DNA of 64,000 bases from Propionibacterium acidifaciens DSM 21887 (GTDB lineage Bacteria > Actinomycetota > Actinomycetes > Propionibacteriales > Propionibacteriaceae). A program made the translations under genes and the position numbers. The stretch covers positions 43,732 to 107,731 of the forward strand of contig NZ_KE384545.1 in NCBI RefSeq assembly GCF_000426605.1, written 5' to 3'. The notes beneath the pieces are model-generated. The model was not told the DNA's origin. It saw only the letters and a program-made list of their open reading frames with translations, and made no database searches. Shown piece after piece: positions 17,634 through 31,494 of this stretch. How positions within the stretch are numbered: the first letter of the stretch is position 1; each line of letters starts with the position of its first letter.

Positions 17634-20432
17634 TCAGCCGAGCCGCTGCCCGCGGCGCTTCATGAGGGCGGACACCGAGGATCCGGCCAGGGGCAGACCG
17701 CCAGTGATCAGGAGAAGATCACGGGCCGGGCCGCCGCCGGTCGGGGGCAGGGGTCGCGCCCCGAACTCCTTGTTGACGAAGGCATCGCTGAACTCGTACC
17801 GACGGGTCAACGGGTCGGTCTTGAACTCGTGCTCCTTCTCGTCGGTCACGTAGCCGGACGGCGCCTGCACCTCCTTCAGGTGGAAGGGGGAGGCTGGTGC
17901 GGCGGTCAGCCCCTTCACCATGAATCGAGCCCGGAGCCGGGTCCTGGTCCGCGCAGGGATCCTTGCCGCACCCGTCAGCGTTGTCCGCGACACAGTCGGT
18001 CACGTCGACGGCGACCTTGCCCGCACCGCCCCTGACGTGCCAGACGGAGCCGGCCAGCGGCTTTCCGGAGTCATCGTCCTTCCTCCACACGACCGTGCCC
18101 TTGGGGTTGTTGACGATCTGCCCCCGGTCATTGACCAGCAGGATCCTCGGACTGCCCCGATCCAGACCGGCGCGGCGCTCGGCTTCCCCGGTCATCGATC
18201 AGCAGGACCTCGGACTGCCCCCGGTGCTGCGCGGCTCGAGTCTCGCGCTCAGGCCACCGACCTTGATCGAGGGGAAGACACAGGTGGCCGTGGAGAACTT
18301 GTCGTAGCCCTCGGGCGCGTTCAGCTCCTTGATCCAGTAGTAGAACAGGCCGAGCCCATCGATCCTGAACCTCCCCGGTTCGGGGTCCTGGTCCGCGCAC
18401 TCCCCCGGCCGGCAGTCGCCGGTGCAGCCCTCGACCGTCGTCCAGTTCTGGGTGTCGTAGCCTCCTTGGATCCGCCAGGACGACCCCGCCAGCAGATTGC
18501 CCTCGGCATCGACCTTCTCCCAGGAGAGGGAGCCGCGGAGCTCGGCGGTGGTGCAGGCATCGTTGTTCTCGGGGCCGTCGGCATCGTCCTCCATGGTGAC
18601 CTTGTCGCAGAGGCCCCCGGTCGGATCCGAGTCGTTCCCGCCGTCGCAACTCCCGAGAGCATCCCGTCCGCTCGCCGTGATCGCATTGGGCTCCACCGCA
18701 TAGTGCACGGTGATCCTGTCCTGCTTCTCCTGCCCCGGATCCAGGTGGTCGCCCGAGCTGAGTCGGTAGGCACCGCCGCCGAGTGCGGCCGCCGGCTGTC
18801 CATCGACATCGACGCCGTCCAGCCGGAAACCCCCCCCCGGGGACCCCCGGACGGTCGATGATCTCGGGGAGGCCACCGCCGGCGGGGCCGGTGGTGCGGG
18901 CAGTCACCGCGTACCGACGGTGCAGCTCGGTGTCGCCGCCGTTGATGATCGCCCTGTCCTCGGAGGTCCTCCTCCCGGCGGTGAAGATGGGGATGTTTCC
19001 GGGGAAGGTGTTGACGACGCAGATCCTTCACATCCGCAGGCGCGTTGTCGGCGAAGGTCAGGGTCGCCGTGTTGTCGCCGACCGTTGCACCGCTGTCGGG
19101 ATTGGCCACCGAGTAGCGCACCGCCACTTCCCGGGGGAAGGTCCTTCTCGCGGATGGTGCACGTGGCGGAGGACTTCGTCGATGCCTTGTTGGTGCTCCC
19201 CCGACAGTGGTCGGGAAGAACGGCATGAAGTCGTCTCCGAGGCACTCGTACTCGAAGACGAACTCCTGGCCCGCCTCAGGCTGACCGTCGCCATCAGCGT
19301 ACTTGATGATCGAGAAGGTCGCGGTCTCGCCGATTCCAGAACCACCGGATTGCGGCACCTCGGCATAGGCCCTCCATGTGGTCCGTCGTCATGCCCGGAT
19401 CGGGCCGACTGGCCTCCTGAGGACTGTTGTCGACGTCGACCACGTTGTGCAGGCGGTCCCAGTCCTTGTAGTCGGGGGTCAGCCGCCCGTTGACGATGAT
19501 CATCAGTGCTTCGTTCCACCGGACGTATCGGCCGAAACGATCCGGTTCGAAGGTGACGGTGACCCCACTGTTCTCCTCCCGGCAGGACCAGCGGTCGGTG
19601 TCGACGTAGTTCTCGTCGTCGATGCCCGTGTACGGCGAGGGGTGCGATCGGCGATGGTCATCCCGTCGCAGCCGAGTACATAGCCGTCACCACCGGGGTC
19701 GTGGATGACCGTCGGCTCGTGGACGTCGCCGGCGGTGGCGCTGTTGAGACCGATCCACCGGATGATGTTGGAGTCGGCCTCACTGACCGAGCCGCTCTTG
19801 CCGTTCTTCTGGAAGTAGCCCGGCGGGGGCTCCTGGAGCAGGTGCGCGGGCAGGGTGCCGCCGCTGCCGTCACAGCCCCCGAAAGTTCAACTGGTAATCA
19901 CCGGGGCGGGTCTCGCCCTGCCAGTCGACGCCGAAGTTCGCATCCCCGGAGACATTGCTGTGGGTCTCGACGTAGTCCGTCAACGTGAACTCTGGTGGTC
20001 TGCCCGTCCCAGGTCACACGGGCGATGTGCTCACCGGTGGGCGAGTCGAGCCAGAACGGAGCGAGCGTCCGCTCGCGTCTGATGGGTTCGGGGATCTGCA
20101 GGGTGAAGTAGTCGCCAGCGCGTGAGCCCTCCTTGACCGACCAGTGGAAGACGACCGTGGCGGCCCCGCCGAAGGCGGCTTTCGAAGACGCCGTCGTCGG
20201 TCACGCTGACGCCCTCGCGCCAGGAGAAGTCCAAGAACGAGCCGGCGCAGGACTGCTCCGCGAAGGCCGGCTCCCAGTGCCCCTGGAGTACGGCGAGCAT
20301 GGTCATGAGGAGCGCACACCAAGTGCAGCAGCCAGCAGACGACGCGCTGATCAGTGCCGCGGAGGGCGCCGCGAGCAGCAGGTTCGCAGACACGTTGACG
20401 GCCTTGTCAGCCCCGGGAGCATGGCGTTCCAC
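17634..20432 (-). pseudogene. Multiply frameshifted LPPTG-anchored adhesin/pilin
   Basis: A large surface protein decayed in place. Fragments in changing frames show a hydrophobic N-terminus (near 20310), adhesive beta-domain pieces (VVFHWSVKEGSRAGDYFTLQ, FTLTDYVETHSNVSGDANFG, IIRWIGLNSATAGDVHEP), at least two SpaA-type isopeptide domains (SLSWEKVDAEGNLLAGSSW and GTVVWRKDDDSGKPLAGSVW, each followed by a KELNAPEG or KEVQAPSG strand) and a C-terminal sorting signal: LPPTGG, a hydrophobic span and a final KRRG. At least nine frame changes occur. A sortase was the original partner; none is in the window. Confidence 0.8.
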
Positions 20433-20680
20433 CCTTCAGGTAAATCTGATTTTCAATCTTTTCACACAAGAGTCCGCACCGACCCTGCCTGTCAAGCCGC
20501 CTCGCCCCGGAAGCGCCAGGGATCCGAAAAATGATGAAATACCTTGTGAAGACGGCGAAACGATGATGCTGGCCCCCTGATGACCACCGACGCGTCACAT
20601 GATGGGGCAGTTGACAGAGACCATGGGTCGCCTCTCGGCGATGGAACGCGATGACCGGACCCGGATCCGGACCGGATGAC

Positions 20681-20714
20681 GGAAGGGTCCGGTGCTCCGG
20701 CACCGGACCCTTCC
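20681..20714 (-). terminator. Hairpin terminator downstream of sdhB
   Basis: Perfect 14-bp inverted repeat GGAAGGGTCCGGTG / CACCGGACCCTTCC with a 6-base loop, 25 bp after the sdhB stop. There is no strong T run, so it is the GC-hairpin type usual in actinobacteria. Confidence 0.75.
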
Positions 20715-20738
20715 GTTCAGGATGATCGATGGTCGCGA

Positions 20739-21493
20739 TCAGTTCTCACGCGAGTGGCGCCCGCGCAGGACGGAGCGCCAGCGCTCCTTGTTCACCGTGG
20801 CGATGGCCGCCAGGGAGATGCCCGCCGGGCAGGACACGGCGCACTCGCCGTACAGCGAGCAGGGGCCGAAGTTCTCGTCGAGCATCGAGACCATCTTGCG
20901 GGCCCGACGGCTGCGCTCCTGCCTGCCCTGCGGCATCTTGGCCAGGTGAGCGAGCTTGGCGCCCGCGAACAGCATGGCCGAGCCGTTCGGGCAGGCGGCG
21001 ACGCAGGCGCCGCAGCCGATGCAGATGGCGTAGTCCATGGCCTGCTCGGATGTCAGGTGGTCCTGCGGCACGGTGTCGGCGTCCGGGGCGGTGCCGGTCA
21101 TGACGTTCACGTGGCCGGCGGCCTGGACGAGCTCGTCGAGGGCCGAACGGTCGATCGCGAGGTCGCGGATGACCGGGAAGGCCGCCGAGCGGAAGGGTTC
21201 GATCGTGAAGTGCGTGACCTCGGGGAACGAGCGCAGGTGCTGACGGCAGGCCGGCGTGTTGGCCAGCGGGCCGTGCGGCTTGCCGTTGACGAGGAAGCCG
21301 CAGCATCCGCAGACACCCTCACGGCAGTCCGACTCGAAGACGATCGGCTCGCCGCCGGCCCCGACGATCTCGTCGTTGAGCTGATCGAGCATCTCGAGGA
21401 GACTGAGCTCGGGCTCGACGTCCTCCATGACATGGGTCTCGAAGTACCCCTCGGCGTCGGGTCCGTCCTGACGCCAGATATCGAGTGTGACCT

Positions 21494-21497
<4 letters not shown>
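20739..21497 (-). CDS. sdhB: Succinate dehydrogenase/fumarate reductase iron-sulfur subunit
   Basis: 252-residue electron-transfer subunit. The [2Fe-2S] site is CREGVCGCCG (about residue 57 onward). The ferredoxin-like C-terminal half has CIGCGACVAACP and a second cluster motif with GECAVSCPAGI. The start at 21497 overlaps the sdhA stop by 4 bp (ATGA), so translation is coupled; a longer frame upstream runs through sdhA coding sequence. It links the flavoprotein to the membrane cytochrome. In propionate-forming actinobacteria this complex works as fumarate reductase in the Wood-Werkman cycle. Confidence 0.96.
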
Positions 21498-23601
<2,104 letters not shown>

Positions 23602-23605
<4 letters not shown>

Positions 23606-24363
23606 GAGATCACCCCAGACAGGACGAGCATGGGCAGGGCGCCATTGCAGACCATGATGATGAGCGCAATGAGCAGGAAGGCGATGAGCCAGATCTTGCG
23701 CAGACGCGGGCCGGTGCCGCCGAAGTCGTTGACGGCGTTCCAGCCGCCCTGGCCGATGTGCAGTGCGGCGACGATCATGATGACCGTGTAGAAGATCGCC
23801 ATCCACGGGCGGGAGAAGCTGGCGACAAGGTTCTCGTAGGCGTGCGCGTGGACGACCATCTCGTTGCCGACCATCTCGTGGGTGGCCTCCTGGAACCGGG
23901 AGGGCGCGAGGCCGCGGCCGATGGTGAGGTCGAGCAGGTGGACGATGATGAACGCGAGGAGCAGGACGCCCTCGACGACCATGTACTTGGCGAACCAGGC
24001 CTTCTTCTTCATGCCCTTGCGGGAGAACCCGCCGCGGGCCCTGCGACCGCGGACGTAGATCGTCAGACCGGCCCACACGTGCAGGATCAGGCAGACGCCG
24101 AGCGCCAGGCGCATGACGTAGAGCAGACCCTCGTAGGGCAGGAACGGGAAGAGGAAGGTGCGCAGGAAGGCCGCATACGCGTTGTAGTCCTCGGCGCCGA
24201 GGAACAGCTTGAGGTTGCCGACCATGTGGACAAAGACGAAGAGAACGAAGATCGTGCCGGTGGCGGCCATGATCAGCTTCAGGGTCACGTTCGACGGATG
24301 CTGGTTCAGCTTCTGCCGGACGACCGTGTCCCCCTGTCCTCGCGCCTTCTCGGTGACGCTCAT
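23602..24363 (-). CDS. sdhC: Succinate dehydrogenase cytochrome b subunit
   Basis: 253-residue membrane anchor of the type-B family with five hydrophobic helices (about 28-50, 80-104, 128-148, 184-206 and 225-247). Candidate haem-ligand histidines sit in VHMVGNL, LHVWAG, VHLLDL and LHIGQGG. First gene of sdhCAB. The start at 24363 follows GAGT within 8 bases. An inverted repeat CCAAT-N10-ATTGG lies directly upstream (24372-24391), between the likely -10 and the start, and could be an operator. Confidence 0.93.
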
Positions 24364-24457
24364 GGGTTACTCCAATCGGGTGATGAATTGGTCCTACCAT
24401 ATGCCCTTCGCCGGGGGCACGCGGCATCGGGACGCACCTTTGGGACGATTTGCAGAC

Positions 24458-25189
24458 CTATTCGGTCGGGGCGACCGGATTCACTGGTCTGAGAACCGCA
24501 AACGGGTCCGTCACGCGGTAGCCGGATGATCCAAACCTATAGGTGCGGGCGGGCCGCCCTCCACCGGCCCCGGGGGTCGACAGGCGGCCCGTCGCGACGA
24601 TCTCGCCCCGTCTGCCCAGGACGCGGCCCAGGTTCGTCGCGTCGACGTCGTGGCCGAGCACCTCGATGTACAGGTCGCGCAGCCGCGCGAGGGTGAACTC
24701 GGCCGGGGCCAGGGCGTACGCGATGTTGGTGTACGACAGCTTGGCCCGCACCCGCCCCAGGGCCGCCGTGACGATGCGGCGGTGGTCGAAGGCCATCCCA
24801 CCCAGCCCCGCGAGGGGCTCCCAGCGGCCTGCCGAGTCGCCGCCGGGCTCGACGGACGGCCCGACGAGCCCGACGTAGGCGGTGGCGATGGTGCGCTCGA
24901 AGGGGTCGCGCCCGGGGTCGGACAGGGTCACGAGCTGCTCGCAGTGCCCCAGGTCGGTCAGGTCGAGCTTCGTCGCCAAGTGCCGCTCCAGGGCCTCGTC
25001 CATCGTCTCCCCCGCGTCGACCGGGCCGCTGGGCAGGGCGAGCCTGCCGGTGAAGGGTTCACGGGTCCGGCGCCAGACCAGCACCTCGAGCCGCGCGCCC
25101 CCGACCGGCGACACGCGGAGGATCACGGCGATGACCTCATGGCGGAACTTCGCCACGCCATGACCATCGCGGAAGGGCTCACTCGACAC
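24458..25189 (-). CDS. nrtR: Nudix-related transcriptional regulator of NAD synthesis
   Basis: 243-residue NrtR-type repressor. The N-terminal Nudix-fold domain (about 15-140: [12 protein letters not shown], then [22 protein letters not shown]) has lost the catalytic REUXEE glutamates, so it is a ligand sensor (ADP-ribose in known members), not a hydrolase. The C-terminal winged helix (about 150-225) includes [15 protein letters not shown] and LGRVLGRRG. It starts at a GTG and is divergent from nadABC, with a palindrome between them, which strongly supports the assignment. Confidence 0.88.
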   Translation of the reverse strand: MSSEPFRDGHGVAKFRHEVIAVILRVSPVGGARLEVLVWRRTREPFTGRLALPSGPVDAGETMDEALERHLATKLDLTDLGHCEQLVTLSDPGRDPFERTIATAYVGLVGPSVEPGGDSAGRWEPLAGLGGMAFDHRRIVTAALGRVRAKLSYTNIAYALAPAEFTLARLRDLYIEVLGHDVDATNLGRVLGRRGEIVATGRLSTPGAGGGRPARTYRFGSSGYRVTDPFAVLRPVNPVAPTE

Positions 25190-25227
25190 GGCATGATGGT
25201 ACCGCCCCCGAATTTTCGACTTGGAGA

Positions 25228-25248
25228 CGATATTAAGCTATGTTATCG
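25228..25248. promoter_or_regulatory. NrtR operator upstream of nadA
   Basis: 21-bp site with inverted arms CGATA and TATCG separated by 11 bases (TTAAGCTATGT), strikingly AT-rich against the local GC background. It lies between divergent nrtR and nadABC, 53 bp before nadA. The size and symmetry match known NrtR sites; binding is inferred. Confidence 0.7.
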
Positions 25249-25300
25249 ACTCATGAGCAGTAACTTGATCGGCAGCGATCCCGAGGACGGGAGGAACCCA

Positions 25301-26296
25301 ATGACCACCACCGCGACCACCGATCCCGCACCGGCCGTCCGCGCCTGGGCCGACGCCGTGCGCCGGGAGGCCGCCGGGCAGGATGCGGTCATCCTGGCTC
25401 ACAACTACCAGCCGCCGCTGATCCAGGACGTCGCCGACCACGTCGGGGACTCGCTCGCGCTGTCGCGCATCGCGGCGGACTGCGACGCGGGCACCATCGT
25501 CTTCGCCGGGGTGCACTTCATGGCGGAGACCGCCAAGCTCCTGTCCCCCGGCAAGCGTGTCCTCATCCCCGACGCGGGGGCCGGCTGCTCCCTGGCCGAC
25601 TCGATCACCGCGGACCAGGTGCGGGGCTGGAGGCGCGAGCACCCCGGCGCGGTGGTGGTGAGCTACGTCAACACGACCGCCGAGGTGAAGGCCGAGTCGG
25701 ACATCTGCTGCACCTCGTCGAACGCCGTCGAGGTCGTGGCCTCGGTGCCGGCCGACCGGGAGGTGCTCTTCTGCCCCGACCAGTTCCTCGGGGCGCACGT
25801 GCGGCGCATGACCGGGCGCGACACCATCCGCGTGTGGCCCGGGGAGTGCCACGTCCACGCCGAGATCTCCCCCGCCGAGCTCATCGACCGGGTGCACGAG
25901 CACCACGAGGCCGAGCTGTTCGTCCACCCCGAGTGCGGGTGCACGACCGCCGCGCTGTGGCTCGCCGGACGCGGCGAGCTGCCGCCCGGGCGCACCAGGG
26001 TGCTGTCGACCGGCGGCATGCTCGACGCCGCGAGGAGCACGCGGGCCGGCGAGGTGCTCGTCGCGACGGAGGTGGGCATGCTCCACCAGCTGCGCCGGGC
26101 GAACCGCGCCACCCGCTTCACCGCGGTGAACCCGCGCGCGGCCTGCCCCTTCATGAAGCTCACGACCCCGGAGAAGTTGCTGCGCTGCCTGCGCGAGGGC
26201 CGGGACGAGCTCCATGTGGACGAGCGGATCGCGGCCCGCGCCCGCGTCGCCGTCGAGCGCATGATCGCCATCGGGCGCACCGGCGGGGGCGAGTGA
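25301..26296 (+). CDS. nadA: Quinolinate synthase
   Basis: 331-residue [4Fe-4S] enzyme condensing iminoaspartate with dihydroxyacetone phosphate. HNYQPP (about 34-39) is the substrate loop; cluster cysteines are C96 (GAGCSLAD), C212 (VHPECGC) and C282 (RAACPFM). The start at 25301 is supported by GGGAGG 6 bases upstream; an in-frame ATG at 25254 lies just past the operator and lacks a ribosome site. First gene of nadABC, coupled to nadB by a GTGA overlap. Confidence 0.96.
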   Translation: MTTTATTDPAPAVRAWADAVRREAAGQDAVILAHNYQPPLIQDVADHVGDSLALSRIAADCDAGTIVFAGVHFMAETAKLLSPGKRVLIPDAGAGCSLADSITADQVRGWRREHPGAVVVSYVNTTAEVKAESDICCTSSNAVEVVASVPADREVLFCPDQFLGAHVRRMTGRDTIRVWPGECHVHAEISPAELIDRVHEHHEAELFVHPECGCTTAALWLAGRGELPPGRTRVLSTGGMLDAARSTRAGEVLVATEVGMLHQLRRANRATRFTAVNPRAACPFMKLTTPEKLLRCLREGRDELHVDERIAARARVAVERMIAIGRTGGGE

Positions 26297-27945
26297 GGGT
26301 GGGCGCCGTGCACGGCTGGGAACTGCCCCACGGAGCCGAGGACAGGCCCCTGCGCACCGGCGTCCTCGTCGTCGGTTCCGGCGTGGCCGGGCTCACGACC
26401 GCCTGGTGCCTCTGCCGCTCGGGCGTCCCCACGACGATCCTCACGCGGGCCTCGCTGTCCGACTCGAGCACCGACTGGGCGCAGGGCGGGCTCGCTGCGG
26501 TGTGGTCGCCCGAGGACTCGACCCGTTCGCACGTCGCGGACACGCTGACGGCCGGGGCCGGGCTGTGCGAACCGGGCCCGGTGCGCGCGCTCGCCGCCGA
26601 GGCGCCGGAGGCGCTGCGCCGGCTCATCGCGCTGGGCGCGCGCTTCGACACGGGCCCCGACGGAGGCGCCGACCTGCACCTGGAGGGCGGCCACAGCGCC
26701 CGGCGCATCCTCCACGCGGGCGGCGACCGGTCGGGGCACGAGGTGCACCGGGCCCTCGTGGCGGCGCTCCGCGGTCGGGCCCGCCTGGACGTCCGCGAGT
26801 CGGTGCGCGTCGTCGACGTCCTCACCGACGCCGACGGCGAGGCCTGCGGCGCCCGGGTCCTCGACGGACGCGGCCGGACGGGAAGCATCCTCGCCGGCGC
26901 CGTCGTGCTCGCCTCCGGCGGGATCGCCGGCCTGTGGCCGACCTCGACGAATCCTCCGGTGTGCACGGGCGACGGCCTCGCCGCGGCGCTGCGAGCCGGG
27001 GCGCGGGCCCGCGACGTCGAGTTCCTCCAGTTCCACCCCACGGTGCTCGTCGTCCCGCCGCGATGGCGCCGACCCGGCGACCGCGGCGTCCTCATCTCGG
27101 AGGCCGTGCGCGGGGACGGCGCCCTCCTCGTCGACCACGGGGGCGCGCGGATCATGGCGGGGGTGCACCAGCTCGCCGACCTTGCGCCGCGCGACGTCGT
27201 CTCGTCCGCCGAGCACGCCCACATGGCCCGCACCGGGGAGCCCCACCTGTTCCTCGACGCCACCGCCTTCGGCGCCGCCGCCTGGCGGGAGCGGTTCCCC
27301 TCGATCCTGCGGATGTGCCGCGAGCGCGGCGTCGATCCCGTCACCGAACCGATCCCCGTGCGCCCCGGCGCCCATTACCACTGCGGCGGCGTCCGGGCCG
27401 ACATGGCGGGACGGACCGACGTGCCCGGGCTCCACGCCGTCGGCGAGGCCGCCTGCACCGGGGTCCAGGGGGCCAACCGTCTCGCCTCGAACTCCCTCAC
27501 CGAGGGGCTCGTCATGGGGCGGAGGGCCGCCGAGGCCATCATCGCCGACTTCCCCCGTCCCGGACCGCCGGTCGCGCGCCCCTCGTCCCCGCCGGCGGAC
27601 GGCGGCGCCACCGGGGGCATCCGCCGGCTCCTCGCCGAGTACGCCGGGGTGCTGCGCACCGACGAGGGCCTCGCCCTGGTCGAGGCGGCGGCGCAGGAGC
27701 CGGGGCGGGCCGCGGGGCTGGACGACGCGAGCCTCACGGCGACGAACACGGCCCTCGTCGCGGCGCTCCTCGCCCGCGCCGCCCGGCGCCGACGCGAGTC
27801 GCGCGGCTGCCACCGCAGGGCCGATCTGCTCGTGGAGGACCCCGCCTGGCTGGTCCACCAGGACTGGAGTCTGGACGACGAGCGCCGACCGCGCGTCCGC
27901 GACGTCCCGGTGGGCCGGTGCGACGACGCGGAGGGTCCGCGATGA
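26293..27945 (+). CDS. nadB: L-aspartate oxidase
   Basis: 550-residue flavoenzyme oxidising aspartate to iminoaspartate, the substrate of NadA. The FAD-binding motif is [15 protein letters not shown] (about 24-38). Further motifs are [27 protein letters not shown] and [14 protein letters not shown], and the C-terminal helical domain typical of NadB is present. The GTG at 26293 overlaps the nadA stop; other GTGs at 26299 and 26308 are possible. It ends in an ATGA overlap with nadC. Confidence 0.95.
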   Translation: MRVGAVHGWELPHGAEDRPLRTGVLVVGSGVAGLTTAWCLCRSGVPTTILTRASLSDSSTDWAQGGLAAVWSPEDSTRSHVADTLTAGAGLCEPGPVRALAAEAPEALRRLIALGARFDTGPDGGADLHLEGGHSARRILHAGGDRSGHEVHRALVAALRGRARLDVRESVRVVDVLTDADGEACGARVLDGRGRTGSILAGAVVLASGGIAGLWPTSTNPPVCTGDGLAAALRAGARARDVEFLQFHPTVLVVPPRWRRPGDRGVLISEAVRGDGALLVDHGGARIMAGVHQLADLAPRDVVSSAEHAHMARTGEPHLFLDATAFGAAAWRERFPSILRMCRERGVDPVTEPIPVRPGAHYHCGGVRADMAGRTDVPGLHAVGEAACTGVQGANRLASNSLTEGLVMGRRAAEAIIADFPRPGPPVARPSSPPADGGATGGIRRLLAEYAGVLRTDEGLALVEAAAQEPGRAAGLDDASLTATNTALVAALLARAARRRRESRGCHRRADLLVEDPAWLVHQDWSLDDERRPRVRDVPVGRCDDAEGPR

Positions 27946-28859
27946 GCGCCCCGGGGACGGCGCCCGGCGTCCTGGGGCCCGAGCGGGTGCCGGATGCCCT
28001 GCGCGCCGCCGGTCTCGACCCGCGCGGCGTGCTGGAGGTCGTCGACGGGGCGCTGCGGGAGGACCTGGCCCTGGGCCCGGACGTCACGACGGACGCGATC
28101 CTTCCGGCCGGGGCGCGGGGCTCGGCATCGGTCGTGGCGCGGGGCGACGGCCGTCTGGCGGGGATCCCGGTGGCGGCCGCGGTCGTCCACCGCCTCGCCC
28201 GGGCCCGGGGCGTCGACGCGACGGTGGAGGTCCTCGTCGAAGACGGGCGGCCGGTGTCCGCCGGACGGACGGTGCTGCGCATCCGGACGCAGCTGCGCTG
28301 CCTGCTCACCGCCGAGCGCACGATGCTCAACCTGCTGGGGCAGCTCTCGGGCGTGGCGACCGCGACGGCCGCCTGGGCCGACGCGCTGGCGGGCACGGGA
28401 ACGGTCGTGCGCGACACCCGCAAGACGGTGCCCGGTCTGCGGGCCCTTCAGAAGTACGCCGTGCGCTGCGGAGGAGGGGCGAACCACAGGATGGGGCTCG
28501 GCGACGCGGCACTCGTCAAGGACAACCACGTCGCGGCGGCCGGCTCGGTGGCGGCGGCCCTCGAGTCGGTCCGGGCGCACGCGCCGCGACTGCCCTGCGA
28601 GGTGGAGTGCGACACCCTCGAGCAGGTGCGGGAGGCCGTCGCCGCGGGGGCCTCGCTCGTGCTCCTCGACAACATGGAGCCGGCGTCCATGGCCGAGGCC
28701 GTGGCGCTGTGCCGGCCCGTGGGAGTGCGCACCGAGGCGAGCGGGGGCCTCGTGCTGCCCGACGCGGCGGCCGTCGCCGCCACGGGGGTCGACTACGTCG
28801 CCGTGGGGGCGCTCACCCATTCATCCCCCGTGCTTGACCTGGGCCTGGACCTGGACTGA
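27942..28859 (+). CDS. nadC: Nicotinate-nucleotide pyrophosphorylase (carboxylating)
   Basis: 305-residue quinolinate phosphoribosyltransferase, which completes de novo synthesis of nicotinate mononucleotide. The usual motifs are in order: LTAERTMLNLLGQLSGVAT, DTRKTVPGLRALQKYAV, GGGANHRMGLGDAALVKDNH, VEVECDTLEQV and LLDNM. The ATG overlaps the nadB stop by 4 bp. The gene converges on glyS with 37 bp between the stops. Confidence 0.96.
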   Translation: MSAPGTAPGVLGPERVPDALRAAGLDPRGVLEVVDGALREDLALGPDVTTDAILPAGARGSASVVARGDGRLAGIPVAAAVVHRLARARGVDATVEVLVEDGRPVSAGRTVLRIRTQLRCLLTAERTMLNLLGQLSGVATATAAWADALAGTGTVVRDTRKTVPGLRALQKYAVRCGGGANHRMGLGDAALVKDNHVAAAGSVAAALESVRAHAPRLPCEVECDTLEQVREAVAAGASLVLLDNMEPASMAEAVALCRPVGVRTEASGGLVLPDAAAVAATGVDYVAVGALTHSSPVLDLGLDLD

Positions 28860-28896
28860 CACGGCGGGGCCGACGCGGACGCGGCGCCGGGCGGGC

Positions 28897-30285
<1,389 letters not shown>

Positions 30286-30453
30286 TGATGGCTCCTTCGT
30301 CATGCCGGATGACCGGCGACGGGCCGATACCTGGCTGGCACCGGCGCGGGCCCGCTGGCCCGTGGCCCATCATGCCCGAAGCGGGTCCGGCGGTGCCCCG
30401 CGCACCGCAGCGCGGACGCCCCGGCGGGCCCGGGCCGGGGCGACCCATCTTCT

Positions 30454-30468
30454 TGCGAATCATTTGCA
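30454..30468. promoter_or_regulatory. Zur box upstream of znuACB-zur
   Basis: TGCGAATCATTTGCA, a 15-bp site in which 12 positions are symmetric (TGC-AAT-ATT-GCA). It lies 22 bp before znuA. It resembles the actinobacterial Zur consensus and is AT-rich against its surroundings. Together with zur at the end of the operon it implies zinc-dependent autorepression. Confidence 0.8.
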
Positions 30469-30490
30469 TTTAGAGCCGAGCCGATCCAGA

Positions 30491-31444
30491 ATGGCTCTCA
30501 TGAGACTTCGATCCGCACCCGTGACCCTGCGCGCCGCCGCCGCCGTGCTCGCCGGCGCGCTGACCCTGAGCGGCTGCTCGTCGTCCGGCGCCGGCGGGAG
30601 CACCGACGGCCTCGACGTCGTGGCCGCCTTCTACCCCTTCCAGTTCGTCGCCGAACAGGTCGGCGGGGACCTCGTGCAGGTCACGAACCTGACCCAGCCC
30701 GGCTCCGAGCCGCACGACCTGGAGCTCACCGCCCAGCAGACCGCCTCCCTCGGCCAGGCCGACCTCGTGCTCTACCAGACCGGATTCCAGGCGGCCGTCG
30801 ACGACGCCGTCGCGCAGAGCGCGCCGAAGGCCTCGATCGACGTCGCCTCGATCGTCCCCCTCGCCGATCCCGTCGAGTCCGTCGACCTCGGCGAGGACGA
30901 CGCCGGGGACGACGACGAGCACTTCGCCAAGGACCCCCACGAGTGGCTCGATCCGCGGAACATGATCACGATCACGAACGCCGTGCGCGACGAGCTGAGC
31001 GAGCTCGATGCCGAGCACGCCGAGCAGTACCGGGCGAACGCCGACACCCTCGTCGAGCGACTCACCCGGCTCGACGCCGACTTCGCCGCGCTCGGGGAAT
31101 GCCAGCAGAAGACCTTCGTGACGACGCACGCGGCGTTCGGCTACCTGGCCACCCGCTACGGGCTGAACCAGATCGGCATCTCGGGGCTGTCCCCGGACGA
31201 GGAACCCTCGCCGGCGCGCATCGCGCGGGTGCAGCAGCTGGCCCGCGACAACGGCGTGACGACGATCTTCTACGAGACCCTCGTCTCCGACAAGGTCGCG
31301 AGCTCGATCGCCGGGGACCTGGGCCTGGCCACAGACGTGCTCGACCCGCTCGAGGGCATCACCGACCAGTCGCGGGGCGACGACTACATCGAGGTCATGG
31401 AGTCGAACCTCGCCGCCCTCAGGACGGCGAACCGGTGCGGGTGA
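30491..31444 (+). CDS. znuA: Zinc ABC transporter substrate-binding lipoprotein
   Basis: 317-residue extracytoplasmic metal-binding protein of the ZnuA/TroA cluster. A signal peptide ends in a lipobox with Cys29 (LTLSGC). Likely metal ligands are H75 (SEPHDLE), H150 (DPHEWLDP), H213 (TTHAAFGY) and an acid near residue 262 (YETLVSD). The flexible loop that is His-rich in proteobacterial ZnuA is acidic here (GEDDAGDDDEHF, about 134-145). First gene of znuA-znuC-znuB-zur. A nearby second ATG at 30500 is equally plausible as start. Confidence 0.92.
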   Translation: MALMRLRSAPVTLRAAAAVLAGALTLSGCSSSGAGGSTDGLDVVAAFYPFQFVAEQVGGDLVQVTNLTQPGSEPHDLELTAQQTASLGQADLVLYQTGFQAAVDDAVAQSAPKASIDVASIVPLADPVESVDLGEDDAGDDDEHFAKDPHEWLDPRNMITITNAVRDELSELDAEHAEQYRANADTLVERLTRLDADFAALGECQQKTFVTTHAAFGYLATRYGLNQIGISGLSPDEEPSPARIARVQQLARDNGVTTIFYETLVSDKVASSIAGDLGLATDVLDPLEGITDQSRGDDYIEVMESNLAALRTANRCG

Positions 31445-31494
31445 ACCGCCGGGCGCCGGACACGGCACGCCGGGCACGACGAGGAGGAGCAGGG

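Noticed and set aside
20433-20680. A small gene in the AT-richer stretch upstream of the adhesin remnant
   Set aside because: Frames are short, have no ribosome site and show no family features; the stretch more likely held the adhesin promoter.
25254-25300. Upstream ATG of nadA at 25254
   Set aside because: It lies only 6 bp past the NrtR operator and lacks a ribosome site; GGGAGG precedes 25301.
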